Assembly: GCA_016291475.1 (NCBI GenBank)
Contig: JAEEXJ010000081.1
Span: 1-14,794 of the forward strand
From: Lachnospiraceae bacterium
GTDB taxonomy: Bacteria > Bacillota_A > Clostridia > Lachnospirales > Lachnospiraceae
Direction of reading: 5' to 3'
DNA: 14,794 bases
The translations under genes and the position numbers were made by a program. Under the pieces are notes generated by a model. That model saw only the letters and a program-made list of their open reading frames with translations. It was not told the origin of the DNA and searched no databases. Shown here piece by piece: positions 7,345-14,669 of the stretch (its first letter is position 1; every line of letters begins with the position of its first letter).

Positions 7345-8808
7345 ATGGGTAAACAGACAGGTTTTCTTGAATACGAAAGAACAGAGAACGAAGAGATCCC
7401 GGCTAAAGAAAGGATCAAAGGCTACAAAGAATTCCATACCTTTCAGACCGAAGATACCAGAAGAAAACAGGGCGCAAGATGTATGAACTGCGGAGTTCCT
7501 TTCTGCCAGTCGGCTATGAGCCTTTCCGGAATGGTTGTGGGATGCCCTCTTCATAATCTGATCCCCGAGTGGAATGATGCCATATACAAGGGCGAGGATG
7601 AGCATGCGCTTGCAAGACTCCTCAAGACCAACAGGTTCCCCGAGTTCACCGGACGAGTATGTCCCGCGCTTTGCGAGAAGGCATGTATCTGCGGACAGTA
7701 TGACGATCCCGTTACCGTAAGGGATAATGAGCTGTTTCTTATCGAGTCGGGTTATAAGAACGGCTGGATGAAGGCTCAGCCTCCGGTAAAAGAGAGCGGA
7801 AAGAGCGTTGCGGTAATAGGCAGCGGTCCCTCCGGTCTTTCCGCAGCGGATGCACTTCGCAAAAGAGGACATAAGGTAACCGTATTCGAAAGAGAAGACC
7901 GTATAGGCGGGCTTCTTATGTACGGAATCCCCAACATGAAACTTGACAAGAGTGTCATTTCCAGAAGACAGCAGATCATGGAAGAGGAAGGTATCGAGTT
8001 TAAGACCGGTGTCAAAGTCGGAGTCGATATCAAAGCCTCAGATCTTCGTAAGAAATATGATGCCATCGTTCTTGCATGCGGTGCCAAGAAAGCGAGAGCA
8101 CTTAATGCGGAAGGAATAGAAGGAACAGACGGCGTTTATTTTGCCGTTGATTTCCTTACCGCAGCTACCAAGAACGTACTCGGTATTAAGAAGCTTCCTG
8201 CTCACTTTGATGCCAAGGGAAAGAATGTAATTATCGTAGGCGGCGGTGATACCGGTAATGACTGTATCGGTACCGTTATAAGAATGGGATGCAAATCCGT
8301 TACCGCTATCGAGATGATGCCCAAGCCTCCCGTTAGCAGGGCTGAGAACAATCCATGGCCCGAATGGCCCAAGACTCTCAGAACCGATTACGGTCATGCG
8401 GAAGCAATCGAAGTATTCGGTGAAGATCCCAGAGTGTTTAAGACCACTGTTACCAAGGTCTTTTCCAAGAAGGGTAAGATAAGCGAGGTTGAACTTTCAG
8501 AGGTTTATTTTGACAAGGGAAAGCTTTGCACCAAGAAGGGAACCGAGAGAAAGGTTAAGTGCGATCTTCTCCTTGTTGCTGCAGGATTCCTCGGAGCAGA
8601 GTCCGAAGTCCCCGAAGATTTCGGTCTTGAGATGACCGCAAGAGGAGTTGTCGCAACTCCCGAAGGAAAGTATTCCACCAATGTTCCCGGCGTCTTCTCC
8701 GCAGGAGATATGAGAAGAGGACAGAGCCTTGTTGTATGGGCGCTCAGCGAGGGAAGAGAGTGCGCCGCAGAGGTTGATGAATATCTTATGGGATATCGCA
8801 ACGGCTGA
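7345..8808 (+). CDS. gltD: Glutamate synthase small subunit, GltD
   Basis: GltD takes electrons from NAD(P)H through FAD and two 4Fe-4S clusters and passes them to GltB. Its 487 residues are typical for the beta subunit. Cluster-binding cysteines are at 46, 49, 54 and 67 (CMNCGVPFC...GCP) and at 106, 110, 114 and 116 (CPALCEKACIC). The FAD site is at 157-164 (VIGSGPSG), followed by GGLLMYGIP at 188-196. The nucleotide site for NADPH is VIIVGGGDTGND at 295-306. A second FAD motif, GDMRRGQS, is at 454-461. The gene starts 16 bases after the gltB stop with the modest ribosome site GGCAGGG, so the two are co-transcribed. Proteins of this fold also serve as electron subunits of other enzymes, but the adjacency to gltB and the full motif set support glutamate synthase. 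Confidence 0.96.
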   Translation: MGKQTGFLEYERTENEEIPAKERIKGYKEFHTFQTEDTRRKQGARCMNCGVPFCQSAMSLSGMVVGCPLHNLIPEWNDAIYKGEDEHALARLLKTNRFPEFTGRVCPALCEKACICGQYDDPVTVRDNELFLIESGYKNGWMKAQPPVKESGKSVAVIGSGPSGLSAADALRKRGHKVTVFEREDRIGGLLMYGIPNMKLDKSVISRRQQIMEEEGIEFKTGVKVGVDIKASDLRKKYDAIVLACGAKKARALNAEGIEGTDGVYFAVDFLTAATKNVLGIKKLPAHFDAKGKNVIIVGGGDTGNDCIGTVIRMGCKSVTAIEMMPKPPVSRAENNPWPEWPKTLRTDYGHAEAIEVFGEDPRVFKTTVTKVFSKKGKISEVELSEVYFDKGKLCTKKGTERKVKCDLLLVAAGFLGAESEVPEDFGLEMTARGVVATPEGKYSTNVPGVFSAGDMRRGQSLVVWALSEGRECAAEVDEYLMGYRNG

Positions 8809-8827
8809 AAATACATGCGAGCCATGA

Positions 8828-8857
8828 TTGACAACTTGTGTTCGCATATAGAATAAT
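8828..8857 (+). promoter_or_regulatory. Possible promoter for the glnA-ANTAR gene pair
   Basis: TTGACA is present at 8828-8833. The -10 box is unclear: TAGAAT (8849-8854) gives a 15-base spacer and AATAAT (8852-8857) an 18-base spacer. A 6-bp inverted repeat, ATGCGA (8815-8820) and TCGCAT (8842-8847), brackets the -35 element and could be an operator or chance. Unlike gltB and glnN, this leader has no AAAGGC hairpin and no terminator-like structure, so it may be free of the attenuation control. Confidence 0.5.
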
Positions 8858-8891
8858 TAATCCAAAACCAACCTGATTTCTTGGAGGATAT

Positions 8892-10109
8892 ATGAATTAC
8901 ACTACTCAGGAAGTTAAGCAGTTTGTCGAAGAAGAAGATGTCAAATTCATACGTCTTGCATTTTCCGATGTATTCGGAAAACTCAAGAATGTATCCATCA
9001 TGCCCACGGAACTTGACCGCGCTTTTTCCGAGGGAATAGCCATCGATGCATGGAGCATAACGGGCTTTGACTGTTTCGACAGATCCGACCTCTTCCTTCA
9101 TCCCGATCCAAATACACTTGCGATCCTTCCATGGAGACCCGAGCACGGCAGGGTTATCAGGATGTATTGCGATATAACATGGCCCGACGGAACTCTTTTT
9201 GAGTGCGACTCGAGATCATTCCTTAAGGGTGCGATCGAAGCTGCGGAGAAGAAGGGCTACACATTCAGATTCGGAACCGAGCAGGAATTCTATCTGTTCA
9301 GAAATGATCTTGAGGGTGAATCTACCGATATTCCCTATGACAATGCGGGATATATGGATGTAGGCCCCGATGACAGATGTGCGAACATAAGACGTGAGAT
9401 CTGTATTACTCTCGAGCAGATGGGAATAACTCCCGAGAGCTCACATCATGAAGAGGGCCCCGGACAGAACGAGATAGATTTCAGATATTGTGATGCTCTT
9501 AAGGCTGCGGATGATGCAATGACTTTCAGAGGCGTTGTAGGCGCCATTGCGAACAGAAACGGAGCAACCGCAGTATTTTCACCCAAGCCTTTTAAGGGTA
9601 AGCCCGGCAACGGAATGCACATCAACTTCTCGGTTAAAAAAGGAAATGAAGACGTTGATCTTGAACCCGTTATCGCAGGTATTCTTGAAAACATCGCTGA
9701 GATGACTCTTATCCTGAATCCCGCAAGGGAAAGCTATGACAGGATAGGTGCGCTCAAAGCTCCCGGATATATAACATGGGCCAAAGAGAACCGTTCCGCA
9801 CTTATAAGGATTCCCGCAGCATTCGGTGAATACGTAAGAGGAGAGCTCAGATCTCCCGATACCATGGCCAATCCTTACCTGGCTTTCGGAATGCTTATTT
9901 ATGCCGGTCTTTCCGGGCTTGAAAAGGGCCTTAAGGCTCCCGAACCCGTAAGCACCAATCTCTCCACAGCGGGAGAAGATATAACAAAGAATCTTAAAAA
10001 GCTCCCCATGACATTGGAAGATGCGGTATCCGTTACCGGAAAGGGAAGCTTTGTTAAGGAGTATCTTCCTGCCGAGGTTCTTGCATCATATCTTGATCTG
10101 AACAGATAA
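8892..10109 (+). CDS. glnA: Glutamine synthetase, short type I-like (GlnA family)
   Basis: It is expected to make glutamine from glutamate, ammonium and ATP as a dodecameric cytosolic enzyme. Motifs in order are SDVFGKLK (25-32), IDAWSITGF (51-59) leading to SDLFLHPDP (65-73), GTEQEFYL (128-135), HHEEGPGQNEID (185-196), NGMHINFS (240-247), WAKENRSALIRIP (296-308), and RGELRSPD followed by NPYLA (316-331). Metal-binding Glu and His and the substrate Arg residues appear to be kept. Two points are odd. At 405 residues it is shorter than the usual 440-470, and the canonical FDGSSI is IDAWSI, keeping the Asp and the last Ser. I see no NLYDLP-type adenylylation motif in the C-terminal part, so covalent control is unlikely. 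The ATG at 8892 follows a strong TTGGAGG site. The ANTAR gene follows after 20 bases. Paralogues that ligate other amines exist, so glutamine synthetase activity is likely but not certain. Confidence 0.82.
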   Translation: MNYTTQEVKQFVEEEDVKFIRLAFSDVFGKLKNVSIMPTELDRAFSEGIAIDAWSITGFDCFDRSDLFLHPDPNTLAILPWRPEHGRVIRMYCDITWPDGTLFECDSRSFLKGAIEAAEKKGYTFRFGTEQEFYLFRNDLEGESTDIPYDNAGYMDVGPDDRCANIRREICITLEQMGITPESSHHEEGPGQNEIDFRYCDALKAADDAMTFRGVVGAIANRNGATAVFSPKPFKGKPGNGMHINFSVKKGNEDVDLEPVIAGILENIAEMTLILNPARESYDRIGALKAPGYITWAKENRSALIRIPAAFGEYVRGELRSPDTMANPYLAFGMLIYAGLSGLEKGLKAPEPVSTNLSTAGEDITKNLKKLPMTLEDAVSVTGKGSFVKEYLPAEVLASYLDLNR

Positions 10110-10129
10110 GTGGAAAAGGGTTGCTTTAA

Positions 10130-10711
10130 ATGCAGGCTGAAAGAGTATACAGCGTGCTGCTTGTATCTGCAGCGGAAAAAATGAATACCAGACTGGCGGC
10201 CTATTTTTCCGGAGGGGGATTTGAACCGGTAACGGTCGTAGACAGTGTTGCAAAGGCGCAGCGAAGACTGCTGAACAGGGAATATGACCTGGTCATCGTC
10301 AACTCGCCTCTTCCCGATGACTTCGGAAAAAAGCTTGCGGTTGATGTGGTGGCAGAAAGCGGAGGAGTATCACTCCTGCTTGTTAAGAGTGATATGTACG
10401 ACGAGATATCATCGAGCATGATCCCCAGGGGCGTAATGGTGGCAAAAAGACCGCTTGACGATTCGATGGTGGATCAGCTGATCGGAATCATGTGCAGCGT
10501 CTGTGAGCGCTTCAAGAGCGTCAGAAAGAAGACGATGAGCCTGGAGGATAAGATGGAAGAGATCAGGCTCGTTAACAGGGCTAAATGGGCTCTTATCAAG
10601 TCCTGCCATATGACGGAAGAGGATGCTCACAGGTACATACAAAAGCAGGCAATGGATCTGTGCCTGAGCAAAAAGGAAACCGCAGAAAACATATTAAAAA
10701 CCTACGGATAA
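10130..10711 (+). CDS. ANTAR-domain RNA-binding antiterminator with a degenerate (pseudo-)receiver domain
   Basis: This 193-residue protein has a receiver-like N-terminal half and a C-terminal ANTAR domain. ANTAR proteins (AmiR, NasR, EutV) bind paired hairpins in nascent RNA and block terminators. The receiver part spans about 7-120 (VYSVLLVSAAE to MVDQLIGI). It lacks the acidic pair that follows the first strand. The phosphoacceptor Asp position is Asn58 in YDLVIVNSPLPDDFG, while the later Lys is kept (VAKRPL, Lys106). It therefore should not be phosphorylated like a normal response regulator. A helical linker runs from about 136 to 150. The ANTAR three-helix bundle follows, with AKWALIKSCHMTEEDAH (151-167) and YIQKQAMD (169-176), to the end. 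The ATG at 10130 has AAAAGGG upstream. It lies 20 bases behind the type I-like glutamine synthetase gene, and no terminator separates them. Both leaders with an AAAGGC hexaloop hairpin, gltB and glnN, flank this pair, making them the obvious targets. The inducing signal is unknown. Confidence 0.88.
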   Translation: MQAERVYSVLLVSAAEKMNTRLAAYFSGGGFEPVTVVDSVAKAQRRLLNREYDLVIVNSPLPDDFGKKLAVDVVAESGGVSLLLVKSDMYDEISSSMIPRGVMVAKRPLDDSMVDQLIGIMCSVCERFKSVRKKTMSLEDKMEEIRLVNRAKWALIKSCHMTEEDAHRYIQKQAMDLCLSKKETAENILKTYG

Positions 10712-10728
10712 AAAAGTTGATTAATTTC

Positions 10729-10757
10729 TTGACAACTTAAATCCGCAGTAGTAATTT
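10729..10757 (+). promoter_or_regulatory. Putative sigma-A promoter of glnN
   Basis: TTGACA (10729-10734), a 17-base spacer and TAATTT (10752-10757) predict a start at about 10764-10765. That is the first base of the AAAGGC hairpin. Box sequences, spacing and distance to the hairpin match the gltB promoter. Confidence 0.8.
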
Positions 10758-10764
10758 ATCACTT

Positions 10765-10786
10765 GAAAAGGCAAAGGCGTCTTTTC
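10765..10786 (+). promoter_or_regulatory. Putative ANTAR-binding hairpin P1 in the glnN leader
   Basis: GAAAAGGC (10765-10772) pairs with GTCTTTTC (10779-10786) over 8 bp with one G-U pair. The loop is AAAGGC (10773-10778), with A1 and G4 as recalled for ANTAR target loops. It shares the 14-base string AGGCAAAGGCGTCT with the gltB leader, yet the lower stem differs in sequence while keeping the pairing. That is compensatory change and supports a real RNA fold. The loop and 3' arm are also part of the terminator's 5' arm. Confidence 0.77.
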
Positions 10787-10820
10787 TGTAAACGTACAGA
10801 AAAGGCACCTTTGTCTTTTT
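10773..10820 (+). terminator. Intrinsic terminator (attenuator) in the glnN leader
   Basis: The segment 10773-10790 pairs with 10795-10812 across the tetraloop AACG. This gives an 18-position stem with one C-A mismatch and one G-U pair. GTCTTTTT follows. It lies between the promoter and the glnN start codon, so expression requires read-through. Its 5' arm uses the loop and 3' arm of hairpin P1, and its 3' arm uses the 5' arm and loop of hairpin P2. The hairpin pair and the terminator are therefore alternative folds. It is also the only terminator seen after the ANTAR gene. Confidence 0.85.
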
Positions 10821-10824
10821 CTGT
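10796..10824 (+). promoter_or_regulatory. Putative second hairpin (P2) of the glnN antiterminator
   Basis: ACAGAAAAGGC (10796-10806) pairs with GTCTTTTTCTGT (10813-10824) if one T (10820) is bulged. The loop is the hexanucleotide ACCTTT (10807-10812). The upper stem, AAAAGGC with GTCTTTT, repeats that of P1, as expected of a dual-hairpin target for a dimeric ANTAR protein. Loop A1 is kept, but position 4 is T rather than G, so this half is weaker evidence. The fold also ties up the T-run of the terminator. Confidence 0.55.
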
Positions 10825-10853
10825 TTCCAAAAACACTTAGGAGGAACAAAACT

Positions 10854-12956
10854 ATGGAAACACATTCAGTACCTGATTATTTCGGAGAACTCGTATTTGA
10901 TGACCGTCAGATGAGAGCAAGACTTTCATCCAAGGTTTATGCATCCCTCAGAAAGACCATCGACGAGAGCAAGAAACTTGATCCCAAGGTTGCGGAATAT
11001 GTTGCTGAGGCCATGAAAGAATGGGCTCTCGAAAAAGGCGCAACTCACTATACACATTGGTTCCAGCCTCTTACAGGCGTAACTGCAGAAAAGCACGATT
11101 CATTTATCAGCCCTTCACCTGACGGAAGCGTCATAATGGAATTCTCGGGCAAAGAACTCATTCAGGGCGAGCCCGACGCATCTTCTTTCCCCACCGGCGG
11201 TATCCGCGCAACATTCGAAGCAAGAGGATATACGGCATGGGATCCTACTTCTTATGCATTCATCAAAGATAAAACTCTTTGCATTCCCACCGCATTCTGT
11301 TCATACAGCGGTGAGGCTCTCGATAAGAAGACTCCTCTCCTTCGCTCCATGGAAGCTCTCAATAAGCAGGCTCTTCGTATCCTTGCTCTTTTCGGAAATA
11401 CCACTGCCAAGAATGTAAGAACTTCCGTTGGTCCCGAGCAGGAATATTTCCTTATCACCAAGGAAATGTATGATAAGCGCCCTGACCTTAAGTTCACCGG
11501 AAGAACTCTTTTCGGTGCAAAGTCTCCCAAGGGACAGGAGATGGACGATCATTACTTCGGAGTTATCAAGCCCCGTGTACAGGCATTCATGAATGACCTG
11601 AACAAGGAACTCTGGAAACTGGGAATCCTTGCCAAGACCGAGCACAATGAAGTTGCTCCCGCTCAGCACGAGCTTGCTCCCATCTATTCAACCACCAACA
11701 TTGCAACCGACCAGAACCAGCTCACCATGGAGATCATGCAGAAGGTTGCTTCCAAGCACGGACTTGTATGTCTGCTTCACGAGAAGCCTTTCGCAGGAGT
11801 AAACGGATCCGGTAAGCACAATAACTGGTCAATGGCAACAGATACCGGAATCAACCTTCTTTCTCCCGGGGATACTCCTTACGAAAACGCTCAGTTCCTT
11901 CTTTTCCTGTGCGCGGTAATCAAGGCTGTTGACGATTATCAGGATCTTCTCAGACTTTCCGTAGCAACCGCAGGAAACGATCACAGACTCGGAGCTAACG
12001 AGGCACCTCCCGCGATCATTTCCGTATTCCTCGGAGATGAGCTTTCCGCTATCCTCGATGCTATCGAAGAAGACAAGCCTTACAAGGGAACAGAGCAGAA
12101 GATCATGAAGCTGGGAGTTGATGTTCTTCCCGCATTCCCCAGAGACAACACCGATCGTAACAGAACGTCACCCTTCGCATTTACCGGCAACAAGTTTGAG
12201 TTCAGAAGCCTGGGATCCTCCAACTCCATCGCATGTGCAAACATCATGTTAAACACCGTAGTTGCCGAGTCACTTAAGATCTACGCAGACAGACTTGAAG
12301 GTGCCGAAGACTTTGAGAAGACTCTTCATGAGATGATCCGCAAGACCATCAAGGATCACAAGAGAATCCTCTTCAACGGAAACGGATATGATGATGCATG
12401 GGTTAAGGAAGCTACCGAAGTCAGAGGACTTTGCAACTACAGAACCACTCCCGACTGCATGCCTCATATCCTTGATGAGAAGAATGTTAAGCTCCTTACT
12501 TCTCACGGAGTATTTACCGAAAAAGAGATCGAGTCCCGCTGCGATATCATGCTTGATAACTACTGCAAGCAGGTTCATATCGAGGCAAACACCATGATCA
12601 ACATGGCACTCAAGCAGATCCTTCCCGCTATCACCTGCTATGCCGACAAGCTTTCATCAGGAGTTATCGCCAAGAAGTCAGCTTGCGAAGGAATCGCTTG
12701 TGAATATGAAAAGAGCGTTATCTCAAGACTTTCCGTTCTTGCAGATCAGATCTACGCTAGGACCGGCGAACTTGAGAGCGCAGTACTTAAACTGGCAGAC
12801 GCTAAGGATGTTATCGAAGAAAGCGCGCAGATCCGCGACACCGTTCTTCCTAAGATGGGAGAACTCAGAGCATGTGCGGACGAAGCAGAGACCCTCGTAT
12901 CCAAAGAGTGCTGGCCTCTTCCTTCCTACGGCGACCTCCTCTTCGGAGTCAGATAA
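10854..12956 (+). CDS. glnN: Glutamine synthetase type III (GlnN)
   Basis: GSIII is the large glutamine synthetase of many anaerobes and cyanobacteria and forms dodecamers of about 75-kDa subunits. The 700 residues fit this class and are far from GSI. The N-terminal GSIII region includes [12 protein letters not shown] (64-75) and [19 protein letters not shown] (115-133). Catalytic-core motifs are GPEQEYFL (193-200), [12 protein letters not shown] (265-276), [14 protein letters not shown] (313-326), [13 protein letters not shown] (374-386) and FRSLGSS (450-456). The last 100 or so residues are helical and lack catalytic motifs, as in the family. The ATG at 10854 has a strong GGAGGA site at 10841-10846. 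The gene sits behind its own promoter and a terminator-bearing leader that is predicted to be opened by the ANTAR protein encoded just upstream. asnB follows 57 bases later without a clear terminator. No adenylylation site is expected for this class. Confidence 0.96.
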   Translation: METHSVPDYFGELVFDDRQMRARLSSKVYASLRKTIDESKKLDPKVAEYVAEAMKEWALEKGATHYTHWFQPLTGVTAEKHDSFISPSPDGSVIMEFSGKELIQGEPDASSFPTGGIRATFEARGYTAWDPTSYAFIKDKTLCIPTAFCSYSGEALDKKTPLLRSMEALNKQALRILALFGNTTAKNVRTSVGPEQEYFLITKEMYDKRPDLKFTGRTLFGAKSPKGQEMDDHYFGVIKPRVQAFMNDLNKELWKLGILAKTEHNEVAPAQHELAPIYSTTNIATDQNQLTMEIMQKVASKHGLVCLLHEKPFAGVNGSGKHNNWSMATDTGINLLSPGDTPYENAQFLLFLCAVIKAVDDYQDLLRLSVATAGNDHRLGANEAPPAIISVFLGDELSAILDAIEEDKPYKGTEQKIMKLGVDVLPAFPRDNTDRNRTSPFAFTGNKFEFRSLGSSNSIACANIMLNTVVAESLKIYADRLEGAEDFEKTLHEMIRKTIKDHKRILFNGNGYDDAWVKEATEVRGLCNYRTTPDCMPHILDEKNVKLLTSHGVFTEKEIESRCDIMLDNYCKQVHIEANTMINMALKQILPAITCYADKLSSGVIAKKSACEGIACEYEKSVISRLSVLADQIYARTGELESAVLKLADAKDVIEESAQIRDTVLPKMGELRACADEAETLVSKECWPLPSYGDLLFGVR

Positions 12957-12965
12957 TAAATATTT

Positions 12966-12993
12966 TTCACCTGCACCGAAAGGTGCAGGTGAA
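12966..12993 (+). other. GAAA-capped hairpin between glnN and asnB
   Basis: TTCACCTGCACC (12966-12977) pairs perfectly with GGTGCAGGTGAA (12982-12993), and the loop is the GNRA tetraloop GAAA. No T-run follows on either strand, so it is not a standard intrinsic terminator. It begins 9 bases after the glnN stop and ends shortly before the GGAGGA ribosome site of asnB. It may protect the 3' end of glnN mRNA, mark a processing site, or cause partial pausing. The structure is certain; its role is open. Confidence 0.8.
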
Positions 12994-13013
12994 CTAATTC
13001 GGAGGATGAAAAA

Positions 13014-14600
13014 ATGTGTTCGATAATGGCGTGGTGTAAAAAAGCCGCTGATGAGAAAAAGTTTACCACCGCACTGGACGAGATGACATCAAGAGGACCG
13101 GACGACGGCAGAGTGATCAAAACTGAAGGAGGTCTTCTCGGATTCAGAAGACTATCCATTATGGGTCTTACACCTGAAGGAATGCAGCCCTTCGAATTGA
13201 AGGACTGCGCTGTTGTTTGTAACGGAGAAATTTACGGCTTTGGTCCTCTCAGAGATGAGCTTAAATCAAAGGGCTATACATTTAAGAGCGACAGTGACTG
13301 TGAGATCCTGCTTCCCATGTATTTTGAATACGGAACGGAGATGTTTAAGAAACTGGATGCGGAATTTGCATGTGTGATCTATGATGCCGGAAACGATGAG
13401 TGGATTGCCGCAAGAGATCCCATCGGAATAAGACCTCTTTATTACACATTCGATAAGGGTGGAAGTATTATTTTCGCCAGCGAACCCAAAAGTCTGATGC
13501 CTCTGACCGAGGAGCAGATCTATCCCTTCCCTCCCGGTCATTACTATAAAGACGGTAAGTTTACCTGCTTCAATGATATCTCCAAACCCGGCAAGGTAAT
13601 CACAGACGATCTTGAGACGGTTTGTACGAACATCAGAGAAAAACTCATTGCAGGCGTAGAAAAGAGGCTTATCGCGGATGCTAAAGTCGGTTTCCTCCTT
13701 TCCGGCGGACTTGATTCATCCCTTGTATGCAGCATTGCTGCAAGAAAGTCCGATAAGCCCATCCGTACATTTGCGATCGGCATGAACGAAGATGCCATCG
13801 ACCTTAAATATGCTAAGCAGACCGCAGATTTCCTCGGTGCAGACCACACCGAAGTTATCATTACCAAAGAGGATGTACTCGAAGCACTTCCCAAGGTAAT
13901 TCACCTGCTTGGAACTTATGACATAACAACCATCAGAGCTTCGATGGGAATGTATCTTCTCTGTAAAGCAATTCACGAGCAGACCGATATCAGAGTAATC
14001 CTTACCGGTGAGGTTTCCGATGAAATCTTCGGATACAAGTACACCGACTTTGCTCCCAGTGCAGAGGCTTTCCAGGCTGAAGCCGAAAAGAGAGTGAGCG
14101 AGCTTCATATGTACGATGTACTCCGTGCGGACAGATGTATCTCAGTAAACTCACTTGAAGCAAGAGTTCCTTTCGGTGATCTGGACTTCGTAAAATATTG
14201 CATGTCCATCGATCCCGAGATGAAGCGCAATCATTACAACAAGGGTAAATACCTCCTTCGTCACGCATTTGAAGGCGGGGATTATCTTCCCGATGAGATC
14301 CTTATGCGTGAGAAGGCAGCATTCTCCGATGCCGTAGGCCATTCCATGGTGGATCACTTAAAAGAATATGCAGAGAAGCAGTATACCGAAGAGGAATTCA
14401 AAGAGGGTTGCAAGAAGTATTCACATGCCCGTCCCTTCACCAAAGAGTCACTTCTCTACAGAGAAATCTTCGAGAAGTTCTATCCCGGTCAGTCCCGTAT
14501 GGTCAAGGATTTCTGGATGCCGAACAAGGACTGGGAAGGCTGTAATGTAAACGATCCTTCAGCAAGAGTGCTCTCCAACTACGGTGCAAGCGGAGTATAA
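13014..14600 (+). CDS. asnB: Asparagine synthetase B, glutamine-hydrolysing
   Basis: AsnB makes asparagine from aspartate, ATP and glutamine. Cys2 directly after the initiator Met is the class II glutaminase nucleophile, which fixes the start at 13014. The ribosome site GGAGGA lies at 13001-13006. The glutaminase domain shows RGPDDG (27-32), RRLSIMGLTPEGMQPF (45-60), CNGEIYG (69-75) and DPIGIRPLYY. The synthetase domain carries the ATP-pyrophosphatase P-loop SGGLDSS at 230-236, then LTGEVSDEIFGY and SLEARVPF. The 528 residues match the E. coli AsnB form rather than the larger Bacillus AsnB/AsnO forms. The usual SIxD in the glutaminase domain reads SIMG here, a small deviation. The gene follows glnN by 57 bases with only a non-terminating hairpin between them, so it is probably read from the glnN promoter. 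That would place asparagine synthesis under the same glutamine-linked control. Confidence 0.94.
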   Translation: MCSIMAWCKKAADEKKFTTALDEMTSRGPDDGRVIKTEGGLLGFRRLSIMGLTPEGMQPFELKDCAVVCNGEIYGFGPLRDELKSKGYTFKSDSDCEILLPMYFEYGTEMFKKLDAEFACVIYDAGNDEWIAARDPIGIRPLYYTFDKGGSIIFASEPKSLMPLTEEQIYPFPPGHYYKDGKFTCFNDISKPGKVITDDLETVCTNIREKLIAGVEKRLIADAKVGFLLSGGLDSSLVCSIAARKSDKPIRTFAIGMNEDAIDLKYAKQTADFLGADHTEVIITKEDVLEALPKVIHLLGTYDITTIRASMGMYLLCKAIHEQTDIRVILTGEVSDEIFGYKYTDFAPSAEAFQAEAEKRVSELHMYDVLRADRCISVNSLEARVPFGDLDFVKYCMSIDPEMKRNHYNKGKYLLRHAFEGGDYLPDEILMREKAAFSDAVGHSMVDHLKEYAEKQYTEEEFKEGCKKYSHARPFTKESLLYREIFEKFYPGQSRMVKDFWMPNKDWEGCNVNDPSARVLSNYGASGV

Positions 14601-14669
14601 ATACATGTAAAGCTCCCGGTGCCTGAAATAAGAAATAATCAGCATCTTTAACGTATACAGGTAGGAATT

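Noticed and set aside
7312..7872. 186-codon minus-strand frame over the gltB/gltD junction
   Set aside because: The + strand here encodes the cysteine cluster domain of gltD. The reverse translation shows no family features.
8809..8891. Possible GlnR/TnrA box (TGTNA-N7-TNACA) ahead of glnA
   Set aside because: I looked for the pattern on both strands and found no match. Only TTGACA and short imperfect repeats are present.
8505..9146. 213-codon minus-strand frame over the gltD-glnA junction
   Set aside because: It crosses the ends of two well supported genes and an intergenic promoter region, with no coherent protein features.
12957..13013. Intrinsic terminator after glnN
   Set aside because: The hairpin is strong but is followed by GAACTAATTC rather than a T-run. 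The T-run lies on its 5' side, and the opposite strand gives no T-run either.
14601..14669. Bacillus-type pyrG attenuator or G-run reiterative start
   Set aside because: There is no terminator hairpin with T-run and no suitable G-run start in the 69-base gap.
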